DNA of 64,000 bases from GCA-2862585 sp965277895 (GTDB lineage: Bacteria; Bacteroidota; Bacteroidia; Flavobacteriales; UBA7312). Location of the stretch: the NCBI GenBank assembly GCA_965277895.1, contig CBDIDR010000001.1:186001-250000 (forward strand), in the 5' to 3' direction. The notes beneath the pieces are model-generated. The model did no database searches, was not told the origin of the DNA, and saw only the letters and a list, made by a program, of their open reading frames with translations. The translations under genes were made by a program, and so were the position numbers. Below, piece after piece: positions 53,267-61,641 of this stretch. Each line of letters starts with the position of its first letter. Positions within the stretch are counted from its first letter, which is position 1.

Positions 53267-54066
53267 ATCCAAAAATCGTTGAAATAAAAGAAGGCATTTT
53301 GCCTTTAAGACAGCTATTATTGCAGCACCCAGTTTACCAGCAATTACGCCATTTAGACGACCTCAATATTTTGATGGAACAACACGTCTTTGCCGTTTGG
53401 GATTTTATGGCATTGCTAAAAGCTCTACAATTTGGATTAACCAGTACCAACGCCCCTTGGATGCCCATAGGCAATCCTAAAACTCGCCGACTCATAAACG
53501 AGATTGTACTTGAAGAAGAAAGCGATATGGACATAGAGGGCAATCCGTCTAGCCATTACGAAATGTACCTGCAATCAATGAAACAGTGCGGTGCGAATAC
53601 CGAACAAGTTGAACGCTTTATTGCACGTTTACTTTCAGGCTATTCACATAAAGAATTGCTAAAATTCAATGTAGAACAACTCAAAGACTACACCCTTGAG
53701 TTTGTCAATACTACTTTTGAGATTATACACCGAGGTAAATTGCACGAGATAGCTGCCGCCTTTACTTTTGGTAGAGAAGACCTCATTCCAGACATGTTCC
53801 GTTCTATCGTCAATGATTTGGACAAGAACTTCCCAGGCAAACTAGATACTTTCCGCTACTACCTCGATCGCCACATTGAGCTAGACGAGGAAGTCCATAC
53901 TCCTCTAGCCTTACAAATGATTGAAGAACTATGTGGTGATGATGATAGCAAGTGGCAAGAAGCTAAAGAAGTAGCTACCAATTGCCTAAAAGCACGAATA
54001 AAACTGTGGGATGGCATAGAGCAAAGCATTAAAAATAGACAAATGGAAAAGGCTGTAAAGGCTTAA
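53263..54066 (+). CDS. DUF3050 family protein (heme oxygenase-like fold)
   Basis: 267 residues, overlapping the previous gene by 4 bases. LLLQHPVYQQLRHLDDLNIL, MEQHVFAVWDFMALLKALQF and ETDMDIEG-like EESDMDIEGNPSSHYEMYLQ match DUF3050, with repeated His/Glu pairs (EQHVF, HYEMY, HIELDEEVH) that resemble helical di-iron or heme oxygenase-like proteins. The biochemical role is unknown. Being the last gene of the suf run makes a link to iron handling plausible. Confidence 0.82.
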   Translation: MNPKIVEIKEGILPLRQLLLQHPVYQQLRHLDDLNILMEQHVFAVWDFMALLKALQFGLTSTNAPWMPIGNPKTRRLINEIVLEEESDMDIEGNPSSHYEMYLQSMKQCGANTEQVERFIARLLSGYSHKELLKFNVEQLKDYTLEFVNTTFEIIHRGKLHEIAAAFTFGREDLIPDMFRSIVNDLDKNFPGKLDTFRYYLDRHIELDEEVHTPLALQMIEELCGDDDSKWQEAKEVATNCLKARIKLWDGIEQSIKNRQMEKAVKA

Positions 54067-54176
54067 AGGTTTTTCTACATTCCATTGTTCATTAGTTTAT
54101 CATAAAATAGCATCCCTTCTTGTGCTTTTTTTCTTTCTTTGCACGAAACCCAATTATTCAAAAATCTATTACAACT

Positions 54177-56564
54177 ATGTTAAAAAGATTCATTACCCTA
54201 TCCCTGGCACTATGTTTCGGCTTTCTTACGGTAAAAGCTGATGAAGGAATGTGGCTGCCTTTATTGTTATCTGACAACGAAGCAGATATGCAAGCCGTTG
54301 GACTCAGACTTACTGCCAGCGACATTTACGATATAAACAACTCTTCATTGAAAGATGCAGTAGTTTCATTAGGTGGTTTTTGTACTGCCGAAATGATTTC
54401 TGACCAAGGGTTATTACTTACCAACCACCACTGTGGATTTGGTCAAATTCAGTCTCACTCCTCTGTTGGTAACGATTATTTAACAGATGGTTTTTGGGCA
54501 ATGGATAAAAGCGAGGAATTAGAAAACGAAGGCTTATTCGTTTCTTTCCTTGTAAAAATGGAAGACGTAACCGAGCGTATGAATGCCGCTTTAGACTCTG
54601 TTTCTGATGAAGAAAGAGGAGGCGTTATTCGTAAGCTATCTGCCGAGATAGTAGCAGAAGCTACAGATAGCACACACTACAATGCACGTGTAAAATCATT
54701 TTTTGGTGGCAACGATTTCTACCTTATGGTTTACGAAACATTTAACGATGTAAGACTCGTAGGTGCACCACCATCATCGGTAGGTAAATACGGTGGCGAT
54801 ACAGACAACTGGATGTGGCCAAGACATACAGGCGACTTTGCACTATTTAGAGTGTACAGTGGTCCTGACGGAAAACCTGCTGAATACTCAGAAGACAACA
54901 TCCCTTACAAGCCTAAGCACCACTTCCCAATTTCCTTGGATGGTGTTAAAGATGGTGACTTCTCAATGATTATGGGTTTCCCGGGTTCTACTGACAGATA
55001 CCTCTCTTCATGGGGTGTAAAACAAGCTATTGAGCAGTACAACCCTACTGTTGTAAAGATTAGAGAGCGTAAATTAGGCGTAATGCGAACGCATATGGAT
55101 GCTCGTGAAAAAACTCGTATCCAATACGCATCAAAATACGCTAGAACAGCCAACTACTGGAAATACTACATCGGACAAACAAAAGGACTAAAGCGAATGA
55201 ACGTATACGAGCAAAAGCAAGCTCTTGAAGAGCAGTTTGATGCTTGGGTGGACGCTGATGAGGCAAGAACAGAAAAGTACGGTGAGGCTTTAGATTTATT
55301 GGCTGACGGTTACTACGATAACGAAAAGATTAACGAAGTAAGAATCTTCTTAAACGAAGCCGTTTTCCAAGGAGCTGAAGTATTTTACTTTATTTATCAA
55401 GTGCAAGACGCTATTAAGAACTTGCCTGAAGACCCTAAAGCTAGACGACTAGCGATAAATGATTTAAAAGATAAAGCACGTGAGCATTTCAAGGATTACA
55501 ACAAAGATTTAGACCAAGATTTGTTTGCTGAATTATTAGAATTGTATAACGACAATGTACCTTACAGCAAGCAGCCAGATGCTTTCGAAAAGGTAAGAAA
55601 CCACAACTACACCAAAGGTGACTGGCACAAATTTGCTGCCTATGTGTACAAGACTTCTCCATTTGTAAGTCAGACTAAATTCTTCGCTTTCCTAGAAAGA
55701 CCATCGGTATACAAATTGGAAAAAGACTATGCTGTGCGTATGTTCAATTCTATTATGGACCACTATATGGAAAAAGTACGTAGCAAGCGAATGGATGTGC
55801 GTGAGAAATTAGCAAAAGGCGAAAGGCTATACATTGCTGGTTTGAGAGAGATGATGCCGAACAAGAAGTTCTACCCTAACGCTAACTCGACTATGCGATT
55901 GACCTACGGACAAGTGGGCGATTACACGCCTGGCGATGCTATGCACTACGACTACGTTACTACTTTCGACGGACTAATGGCTAAGAAAGACAACTCTGAC
56001 GATGAGTTTATGGTGCCTGAGCGATTAGAAGAGCTTTACAACGCTAAAGACTACGGAAGGTATGCCGACAAGGACGGAAACCTTATCATTAACTTCATTA
56101 GCGGAAACGATATTACTGGTGGTAACTCTGGTAGCCCAGTGCTAAATGCTTACGGTGACCTTATTGGTACTGCCTTTGACGGCAACTGGGAAGCTATGAG
56201 TGGTGATATTGCTTTTGAGAACGACATTCAGCGTACCATCTCGGTAGATGCGCGTTACATCTTATTTATCATTGATAAATTTGCTGGAGCGGCTCACCTT
56301 ATTGATGAGATGACTATTGCTCCAGAAAGACCTCGCCAATTAAGTCCAGAAGAGCAGGCTGCTAAAGATGCTGAAGACGCTATGAACGACCCACTAACGA
56401 TAGTACAAAAACTAACGACTATCAACTATTTGGGCGAAGAAATTCCAGTATTAGATATGCATTCGTTTGGCTCTGCATTTGACACAGCCGTTGAGCAATT
56501 TGGAAGTAGCAACACAACTAAATTCTACTGGAGAGGAACAGTATATACTACTGAAAAGAGATAA
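54177..56564 (+). CDS. S46 family dipeptidyl peptidase, DPP7-like
   Basis: 795 residues from ATG 54177; the longer frame starts in promoter-like DNA. A signal peptide (TLSLALCFGFLTVKA) is followed directly by DEGMWLP, typical of S46 peptidases. The catalytic His lies in LTNHHCGFGQ (84-85), the Asp region in GGDTDNWMWPRHTGDF, and the catalytic Ser in GGNSGSPVLN. The residue 18 after that Ser, which separates DPP7 from DPP11 (Gly versus Arg), is Gly here (AFDGNWEAMSGD), pointing to hydrophobic P1 preference. It releases dipeptides from oligopeptides in the periplasm. A terminator follows. Confidence 0.92.
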   Translation: MLKRFITLSLALCFGFLTVKADEGMWLPLLLSDNEADMQAVGLRLTASDIYDINNSSLKDAVVSLGGFCTAEMISDQGLLLTNHHCGFGQIQSHSSVGNDYLTDGFWAMDKSEELENEGLFVSFLVKMEDVTERMNAALDSVSDEERGGVIRKLSAEIVAEATDSTHYNARVKSFFGGNDFYLMVYETFNDVRLVGAPPSSVGKYGGDTDNWMWPRHTGDFALFRVYSGPDGKPAEYSEDNIPYKPKHHFPISLDGVKDGDFSMIMGFPGSTDRYLSSWGVKQAIEQYNPTVVKIRERKLGVMRTHMDAREKTRIQYASKYARTANYWKYYIGQTKGLKRMNVYEQKQALEEQFDAWVDADEARTEKYGEALDLLADGYYDNEKINEVRIFLNEAVFQGAEVFYFIYQVQDAIKNLPEDPKARRLAINDLKDKAREHFKDYNKDLDQDLFAELLELYNDNVPYSKQPDAFEKVRNHNYTKGDWHKFAAYVYKTSPFVSQTKFFAFLERPSVYKLEKDYAVRMFNSIMDHYMEKVRSKRMDVREKLAKGERLYIAGLREMMPNKKFYPNANSTMRLTYGQVGDYTPGDAMHYDYVTTFDGLMAKKDNSDDEFMVPERLEELYNAKDYGRYADKDGNLIINFISGNDITGGNSGSPVLNAYGDLIGTAFDGNWEAMSGDIAFENDIQRTISVDARYILFIIDKFAGAAHLIDEMTIAPERPRQLSPEEQAAKDAEDAMNDPLTIVQKLTTINYLGEEIPVLDMHSFGSAFDTAVEQFGSSNTTKFYWRGTVYTTEKR

Positions 56565-56583
56565 ACACACTCCTATAAAAGAT

Positions 56584-56615
56584 AAAAGCCCTAGCATATT
56601 GCTGGGGCTTTTTTT
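56584..56615 (+). terminator. rho-independent terminator after the S46 peptidase gene
   Basis: AAAAGCCCTAGCA pairs with TGCTGGGGCTTTT (one T-G wobble) and ends in a T run. Confidence 0.82.
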
Positions 56616-56698
56616 GTGTCGGAAGTTTACCGTTTAAGTAATATAATTCATAACAAATTCAAATTGATTTTTACCTTTGTATTTCCTAAAACAATAAA

Positions 56699-57283
56699 AT
56701 GAGGCTAATTACTATTGACGATTTTATTGACTTATACTCTAAAATTAAACAAAGAGGGTTAGACTATTTTTTTTCTAAGTTGACTTTTAGCAAATTATCG
56801 AGAACTAAAAGTGCGTTTAATCAAGAAGAAATTATTCATTCCAATTGGTGGATTATTCCTCTAGTCAGAAAACGTTGGAATAAATTAATTAGTGGAAATG
56901 AAAACACCATCTATGAAGAATTTCTAATTAAGGAGGCTCTTTCGAACGATAAAGAAATTAGGATGTTATCAATTGGAAGTGGTGTATGTAGTCATGAATT
57001 AGCACTAGCAGAATACCTACAGTTTAAAGAAATCACATGTGTTGATTTAGCTCAAAACAGATTAAATGAAGCTAAAAAAATTGCTGATAAAAAAGGATTG
57101 AAAAATATTCGATTTGAATGTATTGAAAGATATCGTATTTTTTCATCAGTCTCTCATCACTTTGTCGAAATCAACAGTGAGAAAGAAATTGTTTTAAATA
57201 ACTTATTTGAGTTTGAAGATAATTACTTGAAATCTAATACTTCTGATTTCATCTTTGGCGTGTATCAAAAAAAGAAAATCTAA
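56699..57283 (+). CDS. class I SAM methyltransferase-like protein, internally shortened
   Basis: 194 residues. The middle has the SAM-binding motif I (LSIGSGVCSHELALAEYL) and an acidic strand (ITCVDLAQNRLNEAKK), then KNIRFEC. The chain then passes at once into a short C-terminal stretch (HHFVEINSEKEIVLNNLFEFE, DFIFGVYQKKK) without the strands 4-6 that complete the Rossmann fold. Related methyltransferases are usually 240-280 residues. An in-frame internal deletion is therefore likely. The stop overlaps the convergent purF stop by 4 bases. The substrate is unknown, and the protein may be inactive. Confidence 0.6.
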   Translation: MRLITIDDFIDLYSKIKQRGLDYFFSKLTFSKLSRTKSAFNQEEIIHSNWWIIPLVRKRWNKLISGNENTIYEEFLIKEALSNDKEIRMLSIGSGVCSHELALAEYLQFKEITCVDLAQNRLNEAKKIADKKGLKNIRFECIERYRIFSSVSHHFVEINSEKEIVLNNLFEFEDNYLKSNTSDFIFGVYQKKKI

Positions 57284-59172
57284 TACGCCCTTTCGTTTCT
57301 ACCTTCTACGTAATAGATAAATGATTTATTCACCACCCTGTTTCCACCGGCTGTGGGGTAATCGCCAGTAAAGTACCAATCCCCTTTATTATTGGGGCAT
57401 GAGTCGTGTAAATCCTCAATGGTTTGGTATATAATGTTTACCTCAGCATTAATCTCTTTAGGGCGTAGCAACTGAGCAATTTTAGCTGAAATTTCATTGG
57501 CACTGAACGGCTTATAAATAGCCTGTACGTGATTTACTGAAGGCGTGTTAATGTCTTCTATATCTGCCAAACATTTTTGGTAAACCTCATCGATAATATG
57601 AGTTTGTCCGCTTTCCTTCAAAAGGGCAATAGCTGCTTGGAAAGCAATAAAGTCGCCCAGTTTTGCCATGTCAATACCATAGCAATCGGGGTATCGAATT
57701 TGTGGAGCAGAAGATACAATAACAATCTTCTTGGGGTTTAGCCTATCCAAAATACGGAGTATGCTTTGCTTGAGGGTAGTTCCCCTTACAATACTATCGT
57801 CAATCATCACCAAATTATCGGTGGGCTTAACGGTACCGTAAGTTACATCATACACGTGGGCAACCAAATCGTCTCTGCTATCATCTTGCGTAATGAAAGT
57901 ACGTAGCTTGGCGTCTTTAATGGCAATCTTTTCGGCACGTATGTTTGGCGACATAATGGATTTTATAGCCTCTTCATTAGGGTTGTTTAATGCCAGAATG
58001 GCTTTGGTCTTTTCCTCGTTTAGGGCTTTATTCATGCCTTTCATCATACCGTAAAAAGACACTTCAGCCGTATTAGGAATGAAAGAAAATACCGTGTTTT
58101 TTAAATCGTAATCTATGGTGTCGAGTATGCTTGGGCATAGTTTAGTTCCCAACTTCATACGCTCCTTATAAATATCTTGGTCGTTGCCTCTAGAAAAGTA
58201 AATACGTTCGAAGGAACAAGCCTTTCGTTCCAATTCAGGAATAATAGACACCTCTTCAAAACTACCGTCTTTCTTAATAATTAGAGCGTGACCGGGCTTT
58301 AATTCTTTAATGCTATCGGCAGGCACATTGAAAGCAGTTTGTATCACAGGACGCTCGGAAGTGGCTACCACCACCTCGTCATCAGCATAATAAAAGGCTG
58401 GACGAATTCCAGCGGGGTCACGAAGCACAAAAGCATCTCCATGTCCAACAATACCGCTCATCACATAACCGCCGTCCCAATGTTTGGAGGAGTTGATAAG
58501 GACATCTTTCATGTCCATTTCATCGGCTATCACATTAGAAATTTCTCTTTTGTTATACTGCTCCCTTTGGTCGTAGTATATACGGTCATTTTCTACATCC
58601 AAGAAGTGTCCTATTCTCTCTAAAATAGTTACCGTATCGGCTTTTTCTTTTGGGTGCTGTCCCAATTCCACCAATTGATTGAACAGTTCGTCCACATTGG
58701 TCATATTGAAGTTTCCAGCCAAGACCAAGCTACGCGTTCGCCAATTGTTTTGCCTCAAAAATGGGTGGCAATGCTCAATGCTATTTCCACCATATGTACC
58801 GTAACGCAAATGCCCTAAAAGCACTTCGCCCGTAAAGGCTAAGTTTTCTTGCAGCCACTTAATGTCTTTAAATTTTTCGGGGTCATTTTGCTGTAAATCC
58901 ACAAAACGCTGATTCACATAATCAAACAAATCTTGTATTGGCTTACTGGCATTGGAGCGATGACGACTAATGTATCGGCTACCCACAGGAACGTCTAATT
59001 TAATGGTTGCTAAACCAGCACCATCTTGTCCTCTGTTGTGTTGCTTTTCCATAAGCAAGCACATTTTATTTACTCCGTAAAGGGGGGATCCGTATTTTTC
59101 GGCATAAAACTGCAGGGGTTTGCGTAATCTTAAAAAGGCTATCCCGCATTCGTGTTTTATGGCGTCACTCAT
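57280..59172 (-). CDS. purF: amidophosphoribosyltransferase-like protein (long Bacteroidota form)
   Basis: 630 residues. An N-terminal glutaminase domain starts after a short propeptide-like stretch: KHECGIAFLRL, with Cys9 as the expected nucleophile. EKQHNRGQDGAGLA, GHLRYGTYGGN and GNFNMTNVDELF follow. The phosphoribosyltransferase part has NLVMIDDSIVRGTTLKQS and RYPDCYGIDMA. It is longer than classic PurF (about 500 residues), with inserts and a C-terminal extension. Bacteroidota often carry a second standard purF, so this copy may have another job; the role in purine synthesis is by homology. Confidence 0.85.
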   Translation of the reverse strand: MSDAIKHECGIAFLRLRKPLQFYAEKYGSPLYGVNKMCLLMEKQHNRGQDGAGLATIKLDVPVGSRYISRHRSNASKPIQDLFDYVNQRFVDLQQNDPEKFKDIKWLQENLAFTGEVLLGHLRYGTYGGNSIEHCHPFLRQNNWRTRSLVLAGNFNMTNVDELFNQLVELGQHPKEKADTVTILERIGHFLDVENDRIYYDQREQYNKREISNVIADEMDMKDVLINSSKHWDGGYVMSGIVGHGDAFVLRDPAGIRPAFYYADDEVVVATSERPVIQTAFNVPADSIKELKPGHALIIKKDGSFEEVSIIPELERKACSFERIYFSRGNDQDIYKERMKLGTKLCPSILDTIDYDLKNTVFSFIPNTAEVSFYGMMKGMNKALNEEKTKAILALNNPNEEAIKSIMSPNIRAEKIAIKDAKLRTFITQDDSRDDLVAHVYDVTYGTVKPTDNLVMIDDSIVRGTTLKQSILRILDRLNPKKIVIVSSAPQIRYPDCYGIDMAKLGDFIAFQAAIALLKESGQTHIIDEVYQKCLADIEDINTPSVNHVQAIYKPFSANEISAKIAQLLRPKEINAEVNIIYQTIEDLHDSCPNNKGDWYFTGDYPTAGGNRVVNKSFIYYVEGRNERAY

Positions 59173-59195
59173 AACGTCGTGTTTATTTGAGTTAG

Positions 59196-59203
59196 CAAAT
59201 GTA
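59196..59203 (-). promoter_or_regulatory. -7 box for the purF-like gene
   Basis: The minus strand reads TACATTTG (exact TAnnTTTG), 23 bases before the ATG. A separate start for this gene next to the ACMSD stop would be possible. Confidence 0.4.
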
Positions 59204-59212
59204 ATTCATTTA

Positions 59213-60253
59213 TTACAAAAAATCGGACTTTTTAATGCCCAACCAGTCCAACACATTTTTGTGCCAAATATCTTTTCTTTGCTGTTCCGTTAAAACATCA
59301 ATTTCTACGGCATAATCCAAAACCCTACCAGGGTATGAAGTTCCTACACCTTCCATTTCTCCTAATGGATAAGGGTCATCTAAGCCCATCATAATTTGAC
59401 TTGCTCCCACTCGCTTTTTAAGTAGCTCTAAAGTATGAGAGTCGTGAACCAAAGTGTCAAAATATAGGTTTTTGTGTCCCAAGGTTTTTCTAGGGTCTTC
59501 CAATTCTTCGAAGATATCCGGACGACCGTCAAAGCCTTGTATTCTTCTGCCATAATTGGCAATGCCTAACATTCCACCATGAGCAAAACTCGCACGCATA
59601 TTGGGGTATTTATTTGGTAAATCTCTAAGGGTAAAAAGGTGAAGTGTGTCCGCACATTGAGCCATCATCCAAATTAAATGAAACCGCCAATATTGATTTT
59701 TTAAGGCAATCATTTTCTCCCCATCGTAAGGGTGAATTTGAACAGCCAATCCATATTTATTAGCTAATTCGTATATAGGGTCTACATCTGACTCTGCAGT
59801 AGAAAGCCATTCCCCATTCGCATTTAAAAAATGGGTAGGCAAACAAAGCACCTTTAAGCCTAATTCATTTACACAGCGGTCAATCTCTTTAAGTGCATGG
59901 TCCATGTATAAAGGTTGAACTACAAAACCACAAGTAAACTTGTCTGGATAGTCACTTTGTACAGAAGCATTAAAATCGTTTTGAAAATGGATAGCGTCAA
60001 CACAGTCTTGTTTTTTCCAACCATTGCAGTACAACTGGGATAAACACAACATTACGCCGTGGTCAATTTTATATTGATCCATCCATTCTATTTTTTCTTT
60101 AAGAAAAAAGCTAGGGTCACTGATTGGTCTGGACCAATCTCCTTGTCGCATAAACTTTTTGTCATCATCAATCCAAAAAAGCTTCTTTTCCTTCAGGAAT
60201 TTGGGAATCTGTGAAGGCTCAGGCAATATATGTCCATGTCCGTTTATTCGCAT
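59213..60253 (-). CDS. 2-amino-3-carboxymuconate-6-semialdehyde decarboxylase
   Basis: 346 residues, an amidohydrolase-fold decarboxylase that diverts the kynurenine pathway from NAD synthesis to degradation. The N-terminal metal site is GHGHILP (His6, His8). AVQIHPYDGEKM, CFAHGG-like ASFAHGGMLGIANYGRR and MMGLDDPYPLGEMEG give the other histidine and the metal-binding Asp. FDTLVHDSHTLELLKKR matches known ACMSD. It follows the 3-hydroxyanthranilate dioxygenase gene by 9 bases. Confidence 0.88.
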   Translation of the reverse strand: MRINGHGHILPEPSQIPKFLKEKKLFWIDDDKKFMRQGDWSRPISDPSFFLKEKIEWMDQYKIDHGVMLCLSQLYCNGWKKQDCVDAIHFQNDFNASVQSDYPDKFTCGFVVQPLYMDHALKEIDRCVNELGLKVLCLPTHFLNANGEWLSTAESDVDPIYELANKYGLAVQIHPYDGEKMIALKNQYWRFHLIWMMAQCADTLHLFTLRDLPNKYPNMRASFAHGGMLGIANYGRRIQGFDGRPDIFEELEDPRKTLGHKNLYFDTLVHDSHTLELLKKRVGASQIMMGLDDPYPLGEMEGVGTSYPGRVLDYAVEIDVLTEQQRKDIWHKNVLDWLGIKKSDFL

Positions 60254-60262
60254 GCCGTAAAA

Positions 60263-60790
60263 TTAAATATACCTTTCATCTGCTTCCATAACATGACCGC
60301 AATTATCACAGCTACGCAATTCTTCTGATGAATAAAACTCTTTAAATCGTCCTAAGAAATCCTTTTCAATATTTGTTAATGGAAAGCGGTATTCGTGAAG
60401 CTTATGGTTACATTTATCACAAAACCACATAAGACCGTCCGACATATTATCTTTTCGCACCATTTCAATAACCAAACCTACGGTGTTCTCACCTCGCATA
60501 GGGGAGTGAGGAACATTAGAGGGTAATAAAAACATTTCTCCTTCTTTAATGGGAATATCAACGGCTTTACCATCCTGTTGAACACGAACATTAATGTCGC
60601 CTTGAATCTGATAAAACAGCTCTTCGCTTTCATTGAAGTGGTAATCTTGTCTGGCGTTAGGTCCGCCTACAATCATGACTATAAAGTCCCCTGCTTCAAC
60701 ATAAAGATTTTTATTTCCGACTGGTGGCTTGAGCAAATCTCTATTCTCCTCAATCCATTGGTGTAAGTTAAACGGTTGCTTGAATGACAT
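60263..60790 (-). CDS. 3-hydroxyanthranilate 3,4-dioxygenase
   Basis: 175 residues from ATG 60788-60790 (MSFKQPFNLHQW); a longer frame reaches into the divergent gene's promoter. The cupin iron site shows in RQDYHFNESEELFYQIQGD (His and Glu) and the later NVPHSPMR His. The C-terminal rubredoxin-like second iron site, CDKCNH and CDNCGH, is present, as in bacterial and fungal enzymes. It opens the ring of 3-hydroxyanthranilate to the ACMSD substrate. It is the first gene of this minus-strand pair. Confidence 0.92.
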   Translation of the reverse strand: MSFKQPFNLHQWIEENRDLLKPPVGNKNLYVEAGDFIVMIVGGPNARQDYHFNESEELFYQIQGDINVRVQQDGKAVDIPIKEGEMFLLPSNVPHSPMRGENTVGLVIEMVRKDNMSDGLMWFCDKCNHKLHEYRFPLTNIEKDFLGRFKEFYSSEELRSCDNCGHVMEADERYI

Positions 60791-60833
60791 AAGTATTGAA
60801 TTTGATTCGTCAAGCAATTTACACAAATTTGGC

Positions 60834-60841
60834 TATTTTTG
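60834..60841 (+). promoter_or_regulatory. -7 box for the SDR gene
   Basis: TATTTTTG is an exact TAnnTTTG match that ends 5 bases before ATG 60847, the same close spacing as in glyS. Confidence 0.45.
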
Positions 60842-60846
60842 GCTTT

Positions 60847-61629
60847 ATGAATTTAGACTTATCTAATAAAAATGCTCTCGTTTGTGGTAGCACCCAAGGA
60901 ATTGGCAAAGCCACAGCCTTAGCCCTAGCTAAGATGGGAGCTACTGTTTTTCTTATGTCAAGAAACGCTTCCACTCTTCAAGATGTTCTTAGTGAATTAG
61001 ACACTTCAAAGGGGCAAAAACACGCCTTTTTCTGTGCTGACTTTTCAGATGTTGAAAGCGTAAAATCAGTAGCTAAAGACTTGGTAAACCATTCTATTCA
61101 CATCCTCATCAATAATACTGGAGGACCTGCTGGAGGACCTATTTCTGAAGCTAAAACAGAAGACTTCGAAGCGGCATTTAGAATGCATTTAGTTTGCAAT
61201 CAAATCCTAAGTCAAGCGGTATTGCCAAATATGAAGGCTGCCTCCTATGGAAGAATAGTCAATGTTATTTCAACTTCTGTAAAAGTTCCTATCAATGGTT
61301 TGGGTGTTTCCAATACCATTCGAGGTGCTGTTGCTAGTTGGGCAAAAACAATGGCAAACGAAGTCGGACAATTTGGTATTACGGTGAACAATGTATTACC
61401 AGGCTTTACCAATACCAACAGACTGAAAACATTAATCACAAAAAAAGCAAGTGCTCAAAGCACTACCGAAGAGGCTATAGCAAACGCTATGTTGGCATCC
61501 GTACCAGCCAATCGATTTGGTGAAGCGGATGAAGTGGCAAACGCCATCGCCTTTTTATGCTCGCCATCAGCTAGCTACATAAACGGCATTAATGTGCCAG
61601 TAGATGGTGGACGTACAGGAACGCTTTAA
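60847..61629 (+). CDS. short-chain dehydrogenase/reductase with atypical active site
   Basis: 260 residues from ATG 60847 (MNLDLSNKNALVCG). The NAD(P) motif GSTQGIGKATA and the NNTGGPAGG segment are standard. The catalytic Ser (VISTSVKV) is present, but where YxxxK is expected the sequence reads GVSNTIRGAVASWAK, which puts Ser and Arg in the Tyr and Lys places. The C-terminal VPVDGGRTGTL is typical of FabG-like SDRs. It is followed 12 bases later by the aminomuconate-semialdehyde dehydrogenase gene. A step in the same pathway is possible but the substrate is unknown. Confidence 0.82.
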   Translation: MNLDLSNKNALVCGSTQGIGKATALALAKMGATVFLMSRNASTLQDVLSELDTSKGQKHAFFCADFSDVESVKSVAKDLVNHSIHILINNTGGPAGGPISEAKTEDFEAAFRMHLVCNQILSQAVLPNMKAASYGRIVNVISTSVKVPINGLGVSNTIRGAVASWAKTMANEVGQFGITVNNVLPGFTNTNRLKTLITKKASAQSTTEEAIANAMLASVPANRFGEADEVANAIAFLCSPSASYINGINVPVDGGRTGTL

Positions 61630-61641
61630 ACTATAGACGCA

